From assembly GCF_000429025.1 (NCBI RefSeq), contig NZ_AUBB01000031.1:62001-126000 (forward strand): a stretch of 64,000 nucleotides of DNA, written 5' to 3'. The notes beneath the pieces are model-generated. The model saw nothing but the letters and a program-made list of their open reading frames with translations. It was not told the origin of the DNA and ran no database searches. The translations under genes and the position numbers were made by a program. Positions 17,891-27,390 of this stretch are shown here, piece by piece (the first letter of the stretch is position 1; every line of letters begins with the position of its first letter). Source of the stretch: Actinospineispora spinosispora DSM 44797 (lineage in GTDB: Bacteria > Actinomycetota > Actinomycetes > Mycobacteriales > Pseudonocardiaceae).

Positions 17891-19225
17891 ATGTCGGAGG
17901 AGATGGAAGGTCATCTGCGCATCAAGATCCACGATAGACACCGCAGATTCTCAGCTCCCATTGACTTGAATACGGAGATGGCCGCCCAGCTTCCTCCGGA
18001 CGACCCGGGTACTCGCGAGGGAGCTGGTCCCGGGCCGTGGCGGTACAGCGGGTTCCGCTGGCTGTTCGTCGGCCAGTCGGTCTCGCTCGCCGGCGGATCC
18101 ATGACGCCCGTCGCGCTGTCCTTCGCGGTGCTCGACGCCTCCGGACGCAGCGCGGACCTGGCCCTCGTGCTCGCCACGCAAAGCCTCACGCTGCTGACGT
18201 TTCTCCTGCTCGGTGGCGCGGTGGCCGACCGGGTACCGCGCGACGCGGTCCTGATGTCGTCCAATCTCGGCGCCTTCGCGACCCAGGCGACCGTTGCGGG
18301 TGTGCTGCTGAGCGGGCACTACCACCTGGGACTGATCGCCGCGCTGGAAGCGGCGAACGGGGCCTGTGCCGCCTTCACCACTCCCGCGCTGCGTGGAGTG
18401 CTACCGCAGCTGGTCGAGCCGGCCGCACTGCCCAAGGCGAACTCGATCATGTCGAGCGTGCGCAGCGCCACCAAGGTGTTGGGGCCGACCGTGGCCGGTC
18501 TCGTCGTCGCCGTCTTCGGCGGCGGCTGGGCCATCGCCGTCGACGCGGCAAGCTTCGCCGTGGCTGCCTTCTGCATGACTCGATTGGCTCTCGGCCCGAC
18601 CGACCCGGCAGCCCGGACAAGTCTTGCCGATGACCTGCGCGAGGGTTTCGACCAGTTCCGCTCCCGATCATGGGTCGTCGTCATCGTCGCTACTTTCGCG
18701 GGCTGCAACTTCATTCTGGCCGGTGTCTGGCTGGTCCTCGGCCCCTCGATCGCGCAACGCGGCATCGGCAGCGGCGGGTGGGGGGTCGTACTCAGTGCCC
18801 AAGCGGTCGGCATGCTCATCATGGGGTTGCTCATGTACCGGATCACCCCTACCCATCCGCTGCGCTGGGGACAGGCGGGCGCCGCCCTGTTCGCCCTGCC
18901 CCTGCTCGCGCTCGGCCTGAGCCTGCCCACGCCATGGCTCGCTACCGCGGCGCTGCTGGCCGGAGCGGGCGCGGCGGTCACCGGCATCACCTGGGACACC
19001 GCACTGCAACAGCACGTGCCCCAGCGCGCCCTCTCCCGGGTGGCCTCCTACGACAACCTCGGATCGTTCGCGACGGTGCCGCTGGGTCAGCTGGCCGTCG
19101 TACCCATCGCCGCCGCACTAGGTGCAACCCACGTCGCCCTCGGCGGTGCGATCGTCTGGGCGGCGCTGACTCTCGGGGCACTCGCCGCGCCCTCAGTCCG
19201 CGACCTTCACCGAGTCGTGCGCTGA
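17891..19225 (+). CDS. MFS transporter (efflux-type)
   Basis: A major facilitator of about 415-444 residues with twelve predicted membrane segments. The loop between segments 2 and 3 reads LLGGAVADRVPRD, matching the family G-x-x-x-D-R motif A, and LGPTVAGLVVAVFGGGWA is typical of the drug/macrolide efflux (MefA-like) group. The start is uncertain: ATG 17891, 17903 or 17978 are all in frame, and the hydrophobic region begins only after residue 45. The closest neighbours are a divergent broken DUF6461 gene and, after a gap, a sugar ABC operon. Substrate unknown. Confidence 0.85.
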   Translation: MSEEMEGHLRIKIHDRHRRFSAPIDLNTEMAAQLPPDDPGTREGAGPGPWRYSGFRWLFVGQSVSLAGGSMTPVALSFAVLDASGRSADLALVLATQSLTLLTFLLLGGAVADRVPRDAVLMSSNLGAFATQATVAGVLLSGHYHLGLIAALEAANGACAAFTTPALRGVLPQLVEPAALPKANSIMSSVRSATKVLGPTVAGLVVAVFGGGWAIAVDAASFAVAAFCMTRLALGPTDPAARTSLADDLREGFDQFRSRSWVVVIVATFAGCNFILAGVWLVLGPSIAQRGIGSGGWGVVLSAQAVGMLIMGLLMYRITPTHPLRWGQAGAALFALPLLALGLSLPTPWLATAALLAGAGAAVTGITWDTALQQHVPQRALSRVASYDNLGSFATVPLGQLAVVPIAAALGATHVALGGAIVWAALTLGALAAPSVRDLHRVVR

Positions 19226-19567
19226 GAAACCAGGAGATCACATCTCGATCGTTGACGCACTTTCGGCCTCACAATTTTCTCGAGCTATGGGCAACACTCG
19301 CTGCGTAACCCAGCAGTATGGGATCGCCAGGACGTTTAATCGCACGATAAGCGGGAGTAATAATTTGACGTAACCTGGCCTGTCTGTTGAAGATCTAGCA
19401 CTTCAGCCGTACTGCCTGGCCTGGTGACACGCCTCTCCTGTCCGAATCCGATAGGCATAACATATACAGCAAATTCGCTAATTCACTCTTTAACGTGCGG
19501 AGAGGTTCATTTATCTCGGGCGTCGCTAGGCTGAAGAATCGGATCAACTTCGCGAACGGAATCAACA
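19226..19567. other. 342-base spacer upstream of the sugar ABC operon
   Basis: No gene is supported here. The middle (19330-19470) is clearly more AT-rich than the flanks and so probably carries the promoter of the six-gene ABC operon. A GTTTAATCGCACGATAAGCG stretch and a GTAACCTGG segment slightly resemble module 2 of the repeats near 7.2 and 10.7 kb, but too weakly to call. Confidence 0.4.
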
Positions 19568-20899
19568 GTGGTTCGCTGGCATGTCACCGTCACCGCCGTG
19601 GCGATCGTGCTGCTCTCGGCGCTCGCCGGGTGCAGCGCTCGGCTCCCCACCGCGACCGCGGTCGTGCCACTGCGCCCCGGCGAGGTGCATCCACCGACCA
19701 CGTTGACGATGTGGTCGTTCCACAGCGGCCCGGAAGCCGAGTCGGTCGAACGGGTGTTGGCGCGGCTGCACCGGGACCACCCGTGGCTGACCGTGCGGCT
19801 GGCCCAGGGCAAGTCCGACTTCCAGGTCCTGCAGGGCATCTACTCCGGCGACCGGCCGGACATCGCTGTGCTGGCCAGCCCGGACAACGTGGCCAAGTTC
19901 TGCTCGACCGGGGCGATGCCCGACCTGGGCCGCCTCGCGGCCGAGGACGGCATCACCCTGTCCAAGGTCGTTCCGCCGCAGGTACTGAATACCGCGAGCT
20001 ATCAAGGCAAGACGTGCGTACTTCCATGGCTGACCGATGCCGAAGGCCTGTTCTACAACAAGACGATGTTCCGCCGCGCCGGCATCACCCGCCCGCCCCG
20101 GACACTGGCCGAGCTCGAGGCGGACGCCGAGAAGCTCACGACCTACCGGCCGGACAGGTCGATCGAGACCGCCGGATTCGTACCGTTGAGCACCTTCTAC
20201 CACACCAACCACATGACCTGGGGTCCGACGTTCGGCGCATCCTGGTATCGACCGGACGGACGCTCCGCGCTGGCGGACGACCCGCGCTGGGCGCGGGGCC
20301 TGGCGTGGCAGAAGCACTACATCGACTCGGTCGGCTTCGAGAAGCTGCGCCGGTTCACCGCGGAGGTCGGCGCGAATTCGGAGTACACCCCCGGCAACGC
20401 GTTCGAGACCGGCAAGGTCGCGATGATCATGGACGGCGAGTGGCGGGTCATGTACCTGGACAAGGAGTCCCGGGTGGACTACGGCACCGCGCCGTTCCCG
20501 ACGCTGGACGAGTCCGATTACGGCTCCGGCCAGATCGGCGGCACCATGATCAGTTTCCCGTCGAACGCGCGGGACCCGGCCGCCTCCTGGCTCGCAGTCA
20601 AATACCTTGCGCTGGACACCGGAGCGATGAACGAGATCGCCGACCGGCTGCAGAACATTCCGACGACCTACGAGTCGCTGAAGACCGCCGCCTACGCCCG
20701 CACACCGGCCAACCAGGCATTCGTCGGCATCCTGCGCCATCCCCGCTCCGCGTGGAAGCAGGTGACCCCGGCGGGCAAGGTCGATCTGCACCTGCTCGGC
20801 TCCTTCGTCGAACGATACGAGTCGGGGCAGGTCCCGGAGCTCGGCCTCGGATTGCGGCAGCTGGCCAGTGACATCGACACCCAGGTGACGCTGCGATGA
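19568..20899 (+). CDS. Carbohydrate ABC transporter substrate-binding lipoprotein
   Basis: A 443-residue family 1 extracellular solute-binding protein of the CUT1 (maltose/glycerol-phosphate) class. It has a lipobox SALAGC (Cys 22), LTMWSFHSGPEAESVERV as the first strand-helix, and AFETGKVAMIMDGEWRV, the usual second-domain motif. GTG 19568 is preceded by a weak ACGGAA site. Its end overlaps the first permease gene by four bases. The ligand, probably a di- or oligosaccharide, is not determined by sequence. Confidence 0.93.
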   Translation: MVRWHVTVTAVAIVLLSALAGCSARLPTATAVVPLRPGEVHPPTTLTMWSFHSGPEAESVERVLARLHRDHPWLTVRLAQGKSDFQVLQGIYSGDRPDIAVLASPDNVAKFCSTGAMPDLGRLAAEDGITLSKVVPPQVLNTASYQGKTCVLPWLTDAEGLFYNKTMFRRAGITRPPRTLAELEADAEKLTTYRPDRSIETAGFVPLSTFYHTNHMTWGPTFGASWYRPDGRSALADDPRWARGLAWQKHYIDSVGFEKLRRFTAEVGANSEYTPGNAFETGKVAMIMDGEWRVMYLDKESRVDYGTAPFPTLDESDYGSGQIGGTMISFPSNARDPAASWLAVKYLALDTGAMNEIADRLQNIPTTYESLKTAAYARTPANQAFVGILRHPRSAWKQVTPAGKVDLHLLGSFVERYESGQVPELGLGLRQLASDIDTQVTLR

Positions 20900-21798
20900 G
20901 GCGCGCGGTGCGCAGGCGGCTGACCGTGCTGGCGTTCCTGTCGCCGTGGCTACTCGGGTTCGCCGCGTTCATCGGGTACCCGATGCTGGCCAGCCTGTAC
21001 TTCTCGTTCACCTCCTACACCCTGGGCAGCGCGCCGCACTGGGTCGGGCTGGCGAACTACCGGCTGATCTTCGCGGGCGACCCGGTGTTCTGGCAGTCGA
21101 TGCGCAACACCGCGTGGATCATCGGCATCGCGGTGCCCGCGAAGATCCTGTTCGCGCTGGGCATCAGCGTGCTGCTGGTCCGGGTCCGGCACGGCCTCGG
21201 GGTGTACCGGGCGTTGCTCTACCTGCCCGCGATCGTCCCGCTGGTCGCGGCCGGGCTGTCGTTCACCTACCTGCTCAACGCCGACGGGCCGCTCAACCGG
21301 CTGCTCGGTGCACTGGGTCTGGGGCAGCCGCTGTGGTTCTCCGACCCCAACTGGGCTAAACCGGGGCTCGGGCTGCTGCTGCTCTGGGCATCCGGCAACA
21401 CGATGATCATCTTGTTCGCGGCGCTGCTCGACGTGCCACGCGACATCTACGAGGCGGCCACGATCGACGGCGCCCGGGGTTGGCGGACGTTCCGGTCGGT
21501 GACGCTGCCGTCGATCTCACCGGTGCTCTACTTCGCGCTGCTGCAGGGCGTCATCGACGGCTTCCAGTACTTCACCCAGGCCTACGTGGTCGCTACATCG
21601 GTGTCCGCCGATGCGGTACTCGGCTCACCCAACGACTCGACCATGTTCTACGGCACCTGGCTCTACCAGCAGGCCTACACCTACTTCCACCTCGGCTACG
21701 CCTCGGCGCTGGCCTGGATCCTGTTCGTCGTGCTGTCTGCGGTCACGCTCGTACTCATCCGGGTGTCGCGGCGCTGGGTCTACTACGCGGGCGGATGA
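20896..21798 (+). CDS. Carbohydrate ABC transporter permease (MalF/UgpA-like)
   Basis: A 300-residue inner-membrane permease with six hydrophobic segments. The EAA cytoplasmic loop that docks the ATPase reads EAATIDGARGWRTFRSVTLP, near residues 195-215. It is joined by ATGA overlaps to the binding-protein gene before it and to the second permease after it. Confidence 0.94.
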   Translation: MRRAVRRRLTVLAFLSPWLLGFAAFIGYPMLASLYFSFTSYTLGSAPHWVGLANYRLIFAGDPVFWQSMRNTAWIIGIAVPAKILFALGISVLLVRVRHGLGVYRALLYLPAIVPLVAAGLSFTYLLNADGPLNRLLGALGLGQPLWFSDPNWAKPGLGLLLLWASGNTMIILFAALLDVPRDIYEAATIDGARGWRTFRSVTLPSISPVLYFALLQGVIDGFQYFTQAYVVATSVSADAVLGSPNDSTMFYGTWLYQQAYTYFHLGYASALAWILFVVLSAVTLVLIRVSRRWVYYAGG

Positions 21799-22646
21799 GG
21801 ATCATGACCACACACCCTCGGCACACTCGAGCCCTGCTGTACGTGGCACGGCACTGCGTCCTGATCGGGGTCTGCCTGGCGCTGCTGCTGCCGTTGCTGC
21901 TGATCATCGGGATGGCATTGATGCCGGACGACGAGGCGCTCGGCAACAACCTGCTGCCCCACCACATCGACTGGAGCAATTTCGGCCGGGTGATTGGGCT
22001 GTTTGCCTTCTGGCGCTACCTGGCCAACTCGCTGCTCTACTCCGGACTGTCCACGATCGGGGTACTGATCTCGTCGCTGCCGGTCGCCTACGCACTGGCC
22101 CGGCTGAACTGGCGGGGCCGGGAGAACGTCATGCTGATCATCCTGGCCACCACCATGCTGCCCACCGCGGTCACCAGCGTCTCGCTGTACTCGGTCTACG
22201 TGAATCTGGGCTGGATCGGCACGCTCAAGCCGCTCATCGTGCCCACGTTCTTCGGTGACGCCTTCTCGATCTTCCTGCTGCGCCAGTTCCTGCGCACCAT
22301 CCCCCAGGAGCTGATCGACGCCGCGCGGGTCGACGGCGCGAGCGAACTCGGCATCCTGCTGCGCATCATCGTGCCGCTGGCCAAACCCGCACTGGTCGCG
22401 GTCGCGTTGTTCAACCTGGTCGGCACCTGGAACGACTTCTTCGCGCCGCTGGTCTACTCCGGCGCCAACGAGGAGGCGTGGACCCTGAGCGTCGCACTGT
22501 CCCAGTTCACCCAGCTGCAGCGAGGTGCGCTGTATAACCTGCAGATGGCGGGCACCCTGCTGCTCGCCGCTCCGATCCTGGCGGTGTTCCTGTTCGCGCA
22601 ACGCACCTTCGTCGACGGCATCACACTCACGGCGGCGAAGCGGTGA
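21795..22646 (+). CDS. Carbohydrate ABC transporter permease (MalG/UgpE-like)
   Basis: A 283-residue partner permease with six hydrophobic segments. The EAA loop appears as DAARVDGASELGILLRIIVP. I placed the start at ATG 21795, which overlaps the previous stop as ATGA; ATG 21804 is possible. An upstream open extension in this frame lies inside the first permease gene and is not coding. It overlaps the acyltransferase gene by four bases. Confidence 0.93.
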   Translation: MRIMTTHPRHTRALLYVARHCVLIGVCLALLLPLLLIIGMALMPDDEALGNNLLPHHIDWSNFGRVIGLFAFWRYLANSLLYSGLSTIGVLISSLPVAYALARLNWRGRENVMLIILATTMLPTAVTSVSLYSVYVNLGWIGTLKPLIVPTFFGDAFSIFLLRQFLRTIPQELIDAARVDGASELGILLRIIVPLAKPALVAVALFNLVGTWNDFFAPLVYSGANEEAWTLSVALSQFTQLQRGALYNLQMAGTLLLAAPILAVFLFAQRTFVDGITLTAAKR

Positions 22647-23569
22647 CCGCTGATGACGCGCTGCTACGAGACGGTCCGGAGCTGGCCGAGGCCCTGGATC
22701 AGCTCGGTGTATTCGGCGAGGACCGGCACGACCTCATCGCGACACTGCCCCGTGCACCGTTGCTCCACGCGCTGGTGACACAGACCGCCCACTCCGTGCT
22801 GGAGACCCTCGGGAGCCGGGAGACCAGTCCCCGGCTGCGTCGCGCGCCGTCCGGGACCGGGCTGGCCGGCCGGTACTTCTATGTGCACGTCTGCCTGGTG
22901 CTGCTGCCGCACGTGCTGGCCTATCACCGGGAACGCGGCATCCCGGAGGGGGTCTCGTGGGCCACGTTCGACGCGCTGGCCACCAACCTCGCCCGGTGCC
23001 GACGCATCCGGGGCCAGGGCGGGTTGGACCGATCCGAGTCGGAATGGGTGGTCACGGTCTTCCGAGGGCTCGTGTACCGCATCGGTCGCCTCGTCTTCGA
23101 ACGCGACTTCGTCGGGCCCGAGGTGGCGGCGGCGCTACCGGAGCGGGCCGATGCCCAGGCCGACGCACTGGGCGTGCACATCCCGGCGTCCGGGCCGCTC
23201 CTGCCCGGCGACTGCGACCGGGCGTTCGCCGACGCGACCGGGTTCTTCGCCCACCACTTCCCGCTGGACTCCTACCGGATCGCGCACTGTCGCGCCTGGC
23301 TGCTGGACCCGCAGCTGGCCGAATACCTGCCGCGCGGCTCCAACATCCTCCGGTTCGCCGAGCGCTTCCGATTATTGCCCGGCGAAGCGGACGGCGACCA
23401 AGCGGTCCTGCACTGGGTACTCGAATCCGTCGATCCATGGGTGCTGGACCCGACGACATCCCTGCAGCGGGCGGCACTCGCGCACCTGCGCGCCGGCGGC
23501 CACTGGCACACCCGCCTCGGCTGGCTACCACTACCCGACCCACCTACCCGAGGGAAGTCCGATGGCTGA
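22643..23569 (+). CDS. Two-domain GNAT-like acyltransferase (NAT_N/NAT_C type)
   Basis: A 308-residue protein matching the paired N-acyltransferase N-terminal and GNAT-like C-terminal domains (formerly DUF5596). Marks are RYFYVHVCLVLLPHV in the N-terminal helical domain, LGVHIPASGPLLP at the junction, and AWLLDPQLAEYLPRGSNILRF followed by LQRAALAHLRAGGHWHTR in the C-terminal domain. It is embedded between permease and ATPase genes with 4- and 8-base overlaps, so it must serve the same pathway, perhaps acylating the imported sugar or an amino sugar derived from it. The acyl donor and acceptor are not known. Confidence 0.85.
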   Translation: MTADDALLRDGPELAEALDQLGVFGEDRHDLIATLPRAPLLHALVTQTAHSVLETLGSRETSPRLRRAPSGTGLAGRYFYVHVCLVLLPHVLAYHRERGIPEGVSWATFDALATNLARCRRIRGQGGLDRSESEWVVTVFRGLVYRIGRLVFERDFVGPEVAAALPERADAQADALGVHIPASGPLLPGDCDRAFADATGFFAHHFPLDSYRIAHCRAWLLDPQLAEYLPRGSNILRFAERFRLLPGEADGDQAVLHWVLESVDPWVLDPTTSLQRAALAHLRAGGHWHTRLGWLPLPDPPTRGKSDG

Positions 23570-24641
23570 GGTCCACTACCGGGACGCCTCACGTGTCTTC
23601 CCCGGCAGTACACCCGTGCGGGCGGTCGACGCACTGAACCTGCAGGTCGCCGACGGCGAGTTCCTCGTACTGGTCGGACCGTCCGGATCGGGCAAGTCCA
23701 CCGCGCTGCGCATGCTCGCCGGTCTGGAAGACGTGGATGAGGGCACGATCAGCGTCGGCGGTCGCGACGTCACCGACATCCCGGCACGAGACCGCGACAT
23801 CGCCATGGTGTTCCAGTCCTACGCGCTGTACCCACACATGAACGTCGCGGACAACATGGGGTTCGCGCTCAAGCTCAGGCGGCGTCCCCGGACCGAGATC
23901 ACCGAGCGGGTCGCCGAGGCCGCTCGGCTGCTCGACCTGACCCCGTACCTGGACCGGCGACCCGCCGCGCTGTCCGGCGGACAACGCCAGCGCGTCGCGA
24001 TGGGCCGCGCGATCGTGCGGGAACCCGCCGTCTTCCTGATGGACGAGCCACTGTCCAACCTCGATGCCCAGCTACGCGTCGAGACCAGGGCGAACATCAC
24101 CGCGCTGCAGACCAAGCTGAGCACCACCACCCTCTACGTCACCCACGACCAGGTCGAAGCCATGACGATGGGCCACCGGGTCGCCGTGCTGCGCGAGGGC
24201 AGGCTCCAACAGTGCGATACACCACGCGCTCTCTACGACCGGCCGGCCAACACATTCGTGGCCGGCTTCATCGGCTCACCGGCGATGAACCTCCTCACCG
24301 TTCCGATCAGCCCGTACGGCGCCGAACTCGGCGGCCTCACCGTCCCGCTGACCCGCGCGAGCCACCGGTCCCGGCTCATCCTCGGCGTGCGCCCGGAGGC
24401 GCTGCGGCTGGTCGACATCACCGATCCCGGGATGCTGATGACAGTTGAGCTCGTCGAGGAGCTGGGCGCGGACGCCTACGTCTACGGTCGGGCACGACTG
24501 GGCGCCACCACCGAGCGCATCGTCGTGCGAACGCCCGGATCACGGACCCCCTCCTACGGACAGCAGGTCCGCGTCGGGCTGAACCAGCCGCACACCGTGC
24601 ACCTGTTCGACCCCGACACCGGAGAGCGGGTGAACCCGTGA
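23562..24641 (+). CDS. Carbohydrate ABC transporter ATP-binding protein (MsiK/UgpC-like)
   Basis: A 359-residue CUT1 ATPase. Walker A is GPSGSGKST (residues 39-47), signature LSGGQRQR, Walker B VFLMDEP, and the H-loop is in TLYVTHDQVEAMTM. The C-terminal OB-type regulatory domain is present, with LGVRPEALRL. The start at ATG 23562 overlaps the acyltransferase end; the open frame before it belongs to another reading of the upstream gene. It powers the two permeases at 20896-22646. Confidence 0.95.
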   Translation: MAEVHYRDASRVFPGSTPVRAVDALNLQVADGEFLVLVGPSGSGKSTALRMLAGLEDVDEGTISVGGRDVTDIPARDRDIAMVFQSYALYPHMNVADNMGFALKLRRRPRTEITERVAEAARLLDLTPYLDRRPAALSGGQRQRVAMGRAIVREPAVFLMDEPLSNLDAQLRVETRANITALQTKLSTTTLYVTHDQVEAMTMGHRVAVLREGRLQQCDTPRALYDRPANTFVAGFIGSPAMNLLTVPISPYGAELGGLTVPLTRASHRSRLILGVRPEALRLVDITDPGMLMTVELVEELGADAYVYGRARLGATTERIVVRTPGSRTPSYGQQVRVGLNQPHTVHLFDPDTGERVNP

Positions 24642-25330
24642 CCGGTGGCGCTCACCGTTCGGCCGACGCAGTCGGCTGGGAGAGCACGACAGTGCGTCAC
24701 GCGTTATGGATCGGCGGAGGCCAATGGGCAGGCAAATCCACTGTCGCTCGGCTACTCGCCCACCGATACGGCGTCACCGCCTACCACTACGACCGGCACG
24801 ACGCCCGCGCTCATCAGGACCGTCGAATCGCCCGCCGGGTGAGACTGGACGAGCCGATCGCCGATCCCGACCCGGACGCCGTCTGGGTCGACACCACGCC
24901 AGAACGGATGGCCGCCGACACTCTGGCCGGGTTCCCGATCCGGTTCGAATGGGTGCTGGACGACCTGCGCGCACTGGCGTCCGGGCGCCCGATCATCGCG
25001 GAAGGATGGGGGCTTCGACCCGAGCTGATCGCTCCCTTCATCAACTCACCGCGCCGGATGGTGATCCTGGTCCCCACCCCGGAGTTCCGCCTGCATCAGC
25101 TCCGCACGCTGCCCCGCGCGACGACGCTCGGGCACCCGGTCAGCGACCCCGACCGCGCACAGCGCAACCGGCTGGAGCGAGACCGTCTGGTGGCCGACGA
25201 CGCCGTCCGGACAGCGAACGAACTCGGCATCCAGATGATCGAGGTCGACGGCTCCCGGGACGTGGCCTGCATCGCAGCCGACGTCGCCGACCATTTCCGG
25301 CCCTACCTCCCACCACCAGAAGCCGGATAA
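24638..25330 (+). CDS. P-loop kinase-like protein
   Basis: A 230-residue soluble protein with a Walker A motif GGQWAGKS (residues 27-34) in the context LWIGGGQWAGKSTVARLLAH, followed by YHYDRHDARAH. The arrangement resembles small nucleoside/sugar kinase-type P-loop proteins (AAA_18/AAA_33 group). GTG 24638 overlaps the ATPase stop (GTGA), so it is the sixth gene of the ABC operon and may phosphorylate the imported compound. That role is inferred from position; no substrate motif is visible. Confidence 0.75.
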   Translation: MTGGAHRSADAVGWESTTVRHALWIGGGQWAGKSTVARLLAHRYGVTAYHYDRHDARAHQDRRIARRVRLDEPIADPDPDAVWVDTTPERMAADTLAGFPIRFEWVLDDLRALASGRPIIAEGWGLRPELIAPFINSPRRMVILVPTPEFRLHQLRTLPRATTLGHPVSDPDRAQRNRLERDRLVADDAVRTANELGIQMIEVDGSRDVACIAADVADHFRPYLPPPEAG

Positions 25331-25402
25331 CCTTTTCTCGGCGACGCCCGGACCACCGAGGTGCACCGCAACCTGGGAGACCTGGCCGTGCTCTTCGTGC
25401 TC

Positions 25403-25474
25403 GACACCGCGCACCGTAGGTCGACACCGCGCAGTGTGCACACCACGCGGTGTGAACCTACGGTGCGCGGTGTC
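25403..25474. repeat. 72-base palindromic element, full copy 1
   Basis: Outer arms are 19-base perfect inverted repeats (GACACCGCGCACCGTAGGT at 25403-25421 and its complement at 25456-25474). Inside are inner ACACCGCG/CGCGGTGT arms and a TGTGCACA centre, so the whole folds on itself. A second full copy is at 33151-33222 with the same length, and half-copies lie at 50435-50474 and 58658-58696. The match with copy 2 extends about ten bases to the left (CTTCGTGYTC). It ends 20 bases before the phosphotransferase start. Confidence 0.85.
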
Positions 25475-25493
25475 GCCGGGTAGGGATGCGACG

Positions 25494-26390
25494 GTGTACG
25501 TGCCTCTCTCGTTCTCAGCACTGTCGTGGGTCGCGGCTCAATGCGGTCGTGACGCAAGCGTCGTGACGACCGAGCGACTCATCGGCGGGATCACAGCGTG
25601 TGTCGATCGGATAACGGTGCGAGCCGGCACCGGTCCACTGCGCCACGTCGTGCTGCGGCGGTGGACAGACCCCGAAATGTGGACGGACGGGCTGATCGAA
25701 CGCGAGGCCGCGGCACTCCACGCCGTGCGGGATCAAGGCATCGCCGCGCCGCGGCTGCTCGGGTCTGATGCGACAGGTCAGCAGGCCGGGGTCCGGGCGC
25801 TGCTGATGACCGAGTTGCCGGGGAGGGTCCTGCTCGCGCCACCCGACCTGGACCACTGGCTCGCTCGCCTGGCTCGCTCGCACGCGGACATCCATGCGAT
25901 GGAATGCACTCTGTCCGCGCGTAGCGACGGCTGGTTCGACCCACAGGTCGACCTCGGATGGATCCACGATCGCGGGCTACGACGTGACGCGCTCGTCACG
26001 GCGAGCACGCAGCTGAGCACCGAACACGCTGTACTCGTGCACGGCGACTACCAGCACTTCAACATCCTGTAGACCGGCACCGAAATCAGCGGAGTCGTGG
26101 ACTGGACCATGGCAGGTCGCGGCTCACGCGGCACCGACGTCGGCCACTGTCGCCTCAACCTCGCCGTTCTGTTCTCCGCCGACGCCGCTGACGCCTACCT
26201 GCACCACTACGAGCAAGCATCGGGTGTCAGGGTCGAAGCCAGGGCGGACCTCCGAGCGTTGCTGTGCTGGAACACGAGCTGGCTGGACTTCATCCCGAAC
26301 CAAATCGCCGGGCGAGCACCACTGAACACAGACGGTATGCCTGGCCGAGTCATCGAAACAATTCGCCGTTCCCTCGCTCGACTCGAGTGA
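25494..26390 (+). pseudogene. Aminoglycoside phosphotransferase-family protein with in-frame TAG
   Basis: A protein-kinase-like phosphotransferase (APH fold). The frame shows HVVLRRW, EREAAALHAV and ALLMTELPG in the N-lobe, then the catalytic loop HGDYQHFNIL. It stops at TAG 26070-26072 and continues in the same frame with TGTEISGVVDWTMAGRGSRG, the metal-binding/GVVDW segment that always follows, to a normal end at 26390. In homologues a Trp usually follows HFNIL, so TGG to TAG is the simplest change. Without readthrough the product lacks its metal-binding Asp. The start GTG 25494 is the best of several in frame. Confidence 0.85.
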
Positions 26391-26493
26391 ATCGGCTTCC
26401 ACCACCGTGGATCATGTTGAGACACGTTCCATGCCCAGACGGCGCCACCATCCGCACCCTGCTCACTGCGGCACCACGGCAGAAGAGAGACAG

Positions 26494-27240
26494 TCAGCTG
26501 GCGACCTCGGCGGAGACGATCAGGAAGTTCGGCAGGTGGACGTAGCCATCGATCCCGGCGATGCCGGGCTGTGCCGCCGCGGCTACCGCAGGGTCGAGTC
26601 CGGGCTCGGCGAACTCACGCAGCCTGCAGCCCAGCGACACCAGTTCATTGAGGTACGCCGAAATCGGCCGGTGGAAATCCGAGGCAGAAGGCCCGACGAT
26701 CTCGTACTCCGCCAGGTACCGCCGAGTCCGGTACTCACCGTGTTCCCGCCGGCTGCCCCACAACTGCTCGAAGGCAGGGTGGACCACGGCGAATACGAAC
26801 AGGCCACCTGGCCGCAGTGCCTGCACGCAGGGGCGCATAGCGGGCTTCCAGTCGGGGATCGCCATCAGGACCATGCTGCATACGGCTGCGTCGAACAGTC
26901 CGCCCAAGTCCGGCAACCGGGTCAGGTCCGCCTGAACGTAGGTGACGCCCTGCCTTGACTCGGTTTCCTTCTCCCGGGCGAACGCAGACATGACCTCCGT
27001 CGGTTCGACGCCCACGACCTGCGCACCGTACTCGGCAAGCATTCGACTGAAGTATCCGTTGCCGCATCCCGCGTCCAGAACCCGCAGGCCGCGCACGTCG
27101 CCCAACAGTCGCAGTAGGACAGGGTTCACTAGGTGCCGCTTGGCGAAGTCTCCGTCCTTCGCGCTCGCTTCCATCGCCTTGCGCGTGGTGGAGATATTCC
27201 ACTGTCTGATCGCATCGTTGTTTGTCCAACTGGATGCCAT
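26494..27240 (-). CDS. Class I SAM-dependent methyltransferase
   Basis: A 248-residue methyltransferase. Motif I reads VLDAGCGNGYFSRML, followed by the acidic residue in VVGVEPTEVM and motif IV FDAAVCSMVLMAIPDW. The N-terminus (NNDAIRQWNIST and DGDFAKRHLVNP) resembles the ubiquinone/demethylmenaquinone methyltransferase-like group. It is alone on this strand between the APH remnant and the truncated permease. Substrate unknown. Confidence 0.92.
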   Translation of the reverse strand: MASSWTNNDAIRQWNISTTRKAMEASAKDGDFAKRHLVNPVLLRLLGDVRGLRVLDAGCGNGYFSRMLAEYGAQVVGVEPTEVMSAFAREKETESRQGVTYVQADLTRLPDLGGLFDAAVCSMVLMAIPDWKPAMRPCVQALRPGGLFVFAVVHPAFEQLWGSRREHGEYRTRRYLAEYEIVGPSASDFHRPISAYLNELVSLGCRLREFAEPGLDPAVAAAAQPGIAGIDGYVHLPNFLIVSAEVAS

Positions 27241-27390
27241 CGCGTGACCTTAGCGGAACCCGCCGACACTTTTACCTGATCTTATGGTCTATATAGCGCG
27301 GCCCTGAGCATTCCGTCGTTGACTTCAGCCGCAGAGGAAATTCGCAGGTTCTGCCGTTCGAATATCCGTTCCCGAGTCATGGAGTCGACG

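Noticed and set aside
19495-20871. Second 450-codon frame over the sugar-binding lipoprotein gene
   Set aside because: The lipoprotein frame has signal peptide and family motifs; the other frame is Arg/Pro/His-rich.
22881-23561. N-terminal extension of the sugar ABC ATPase
   Set aside because: The extension is an out-of-frame reading of the acyltransferase gene. The family start is at 23562.
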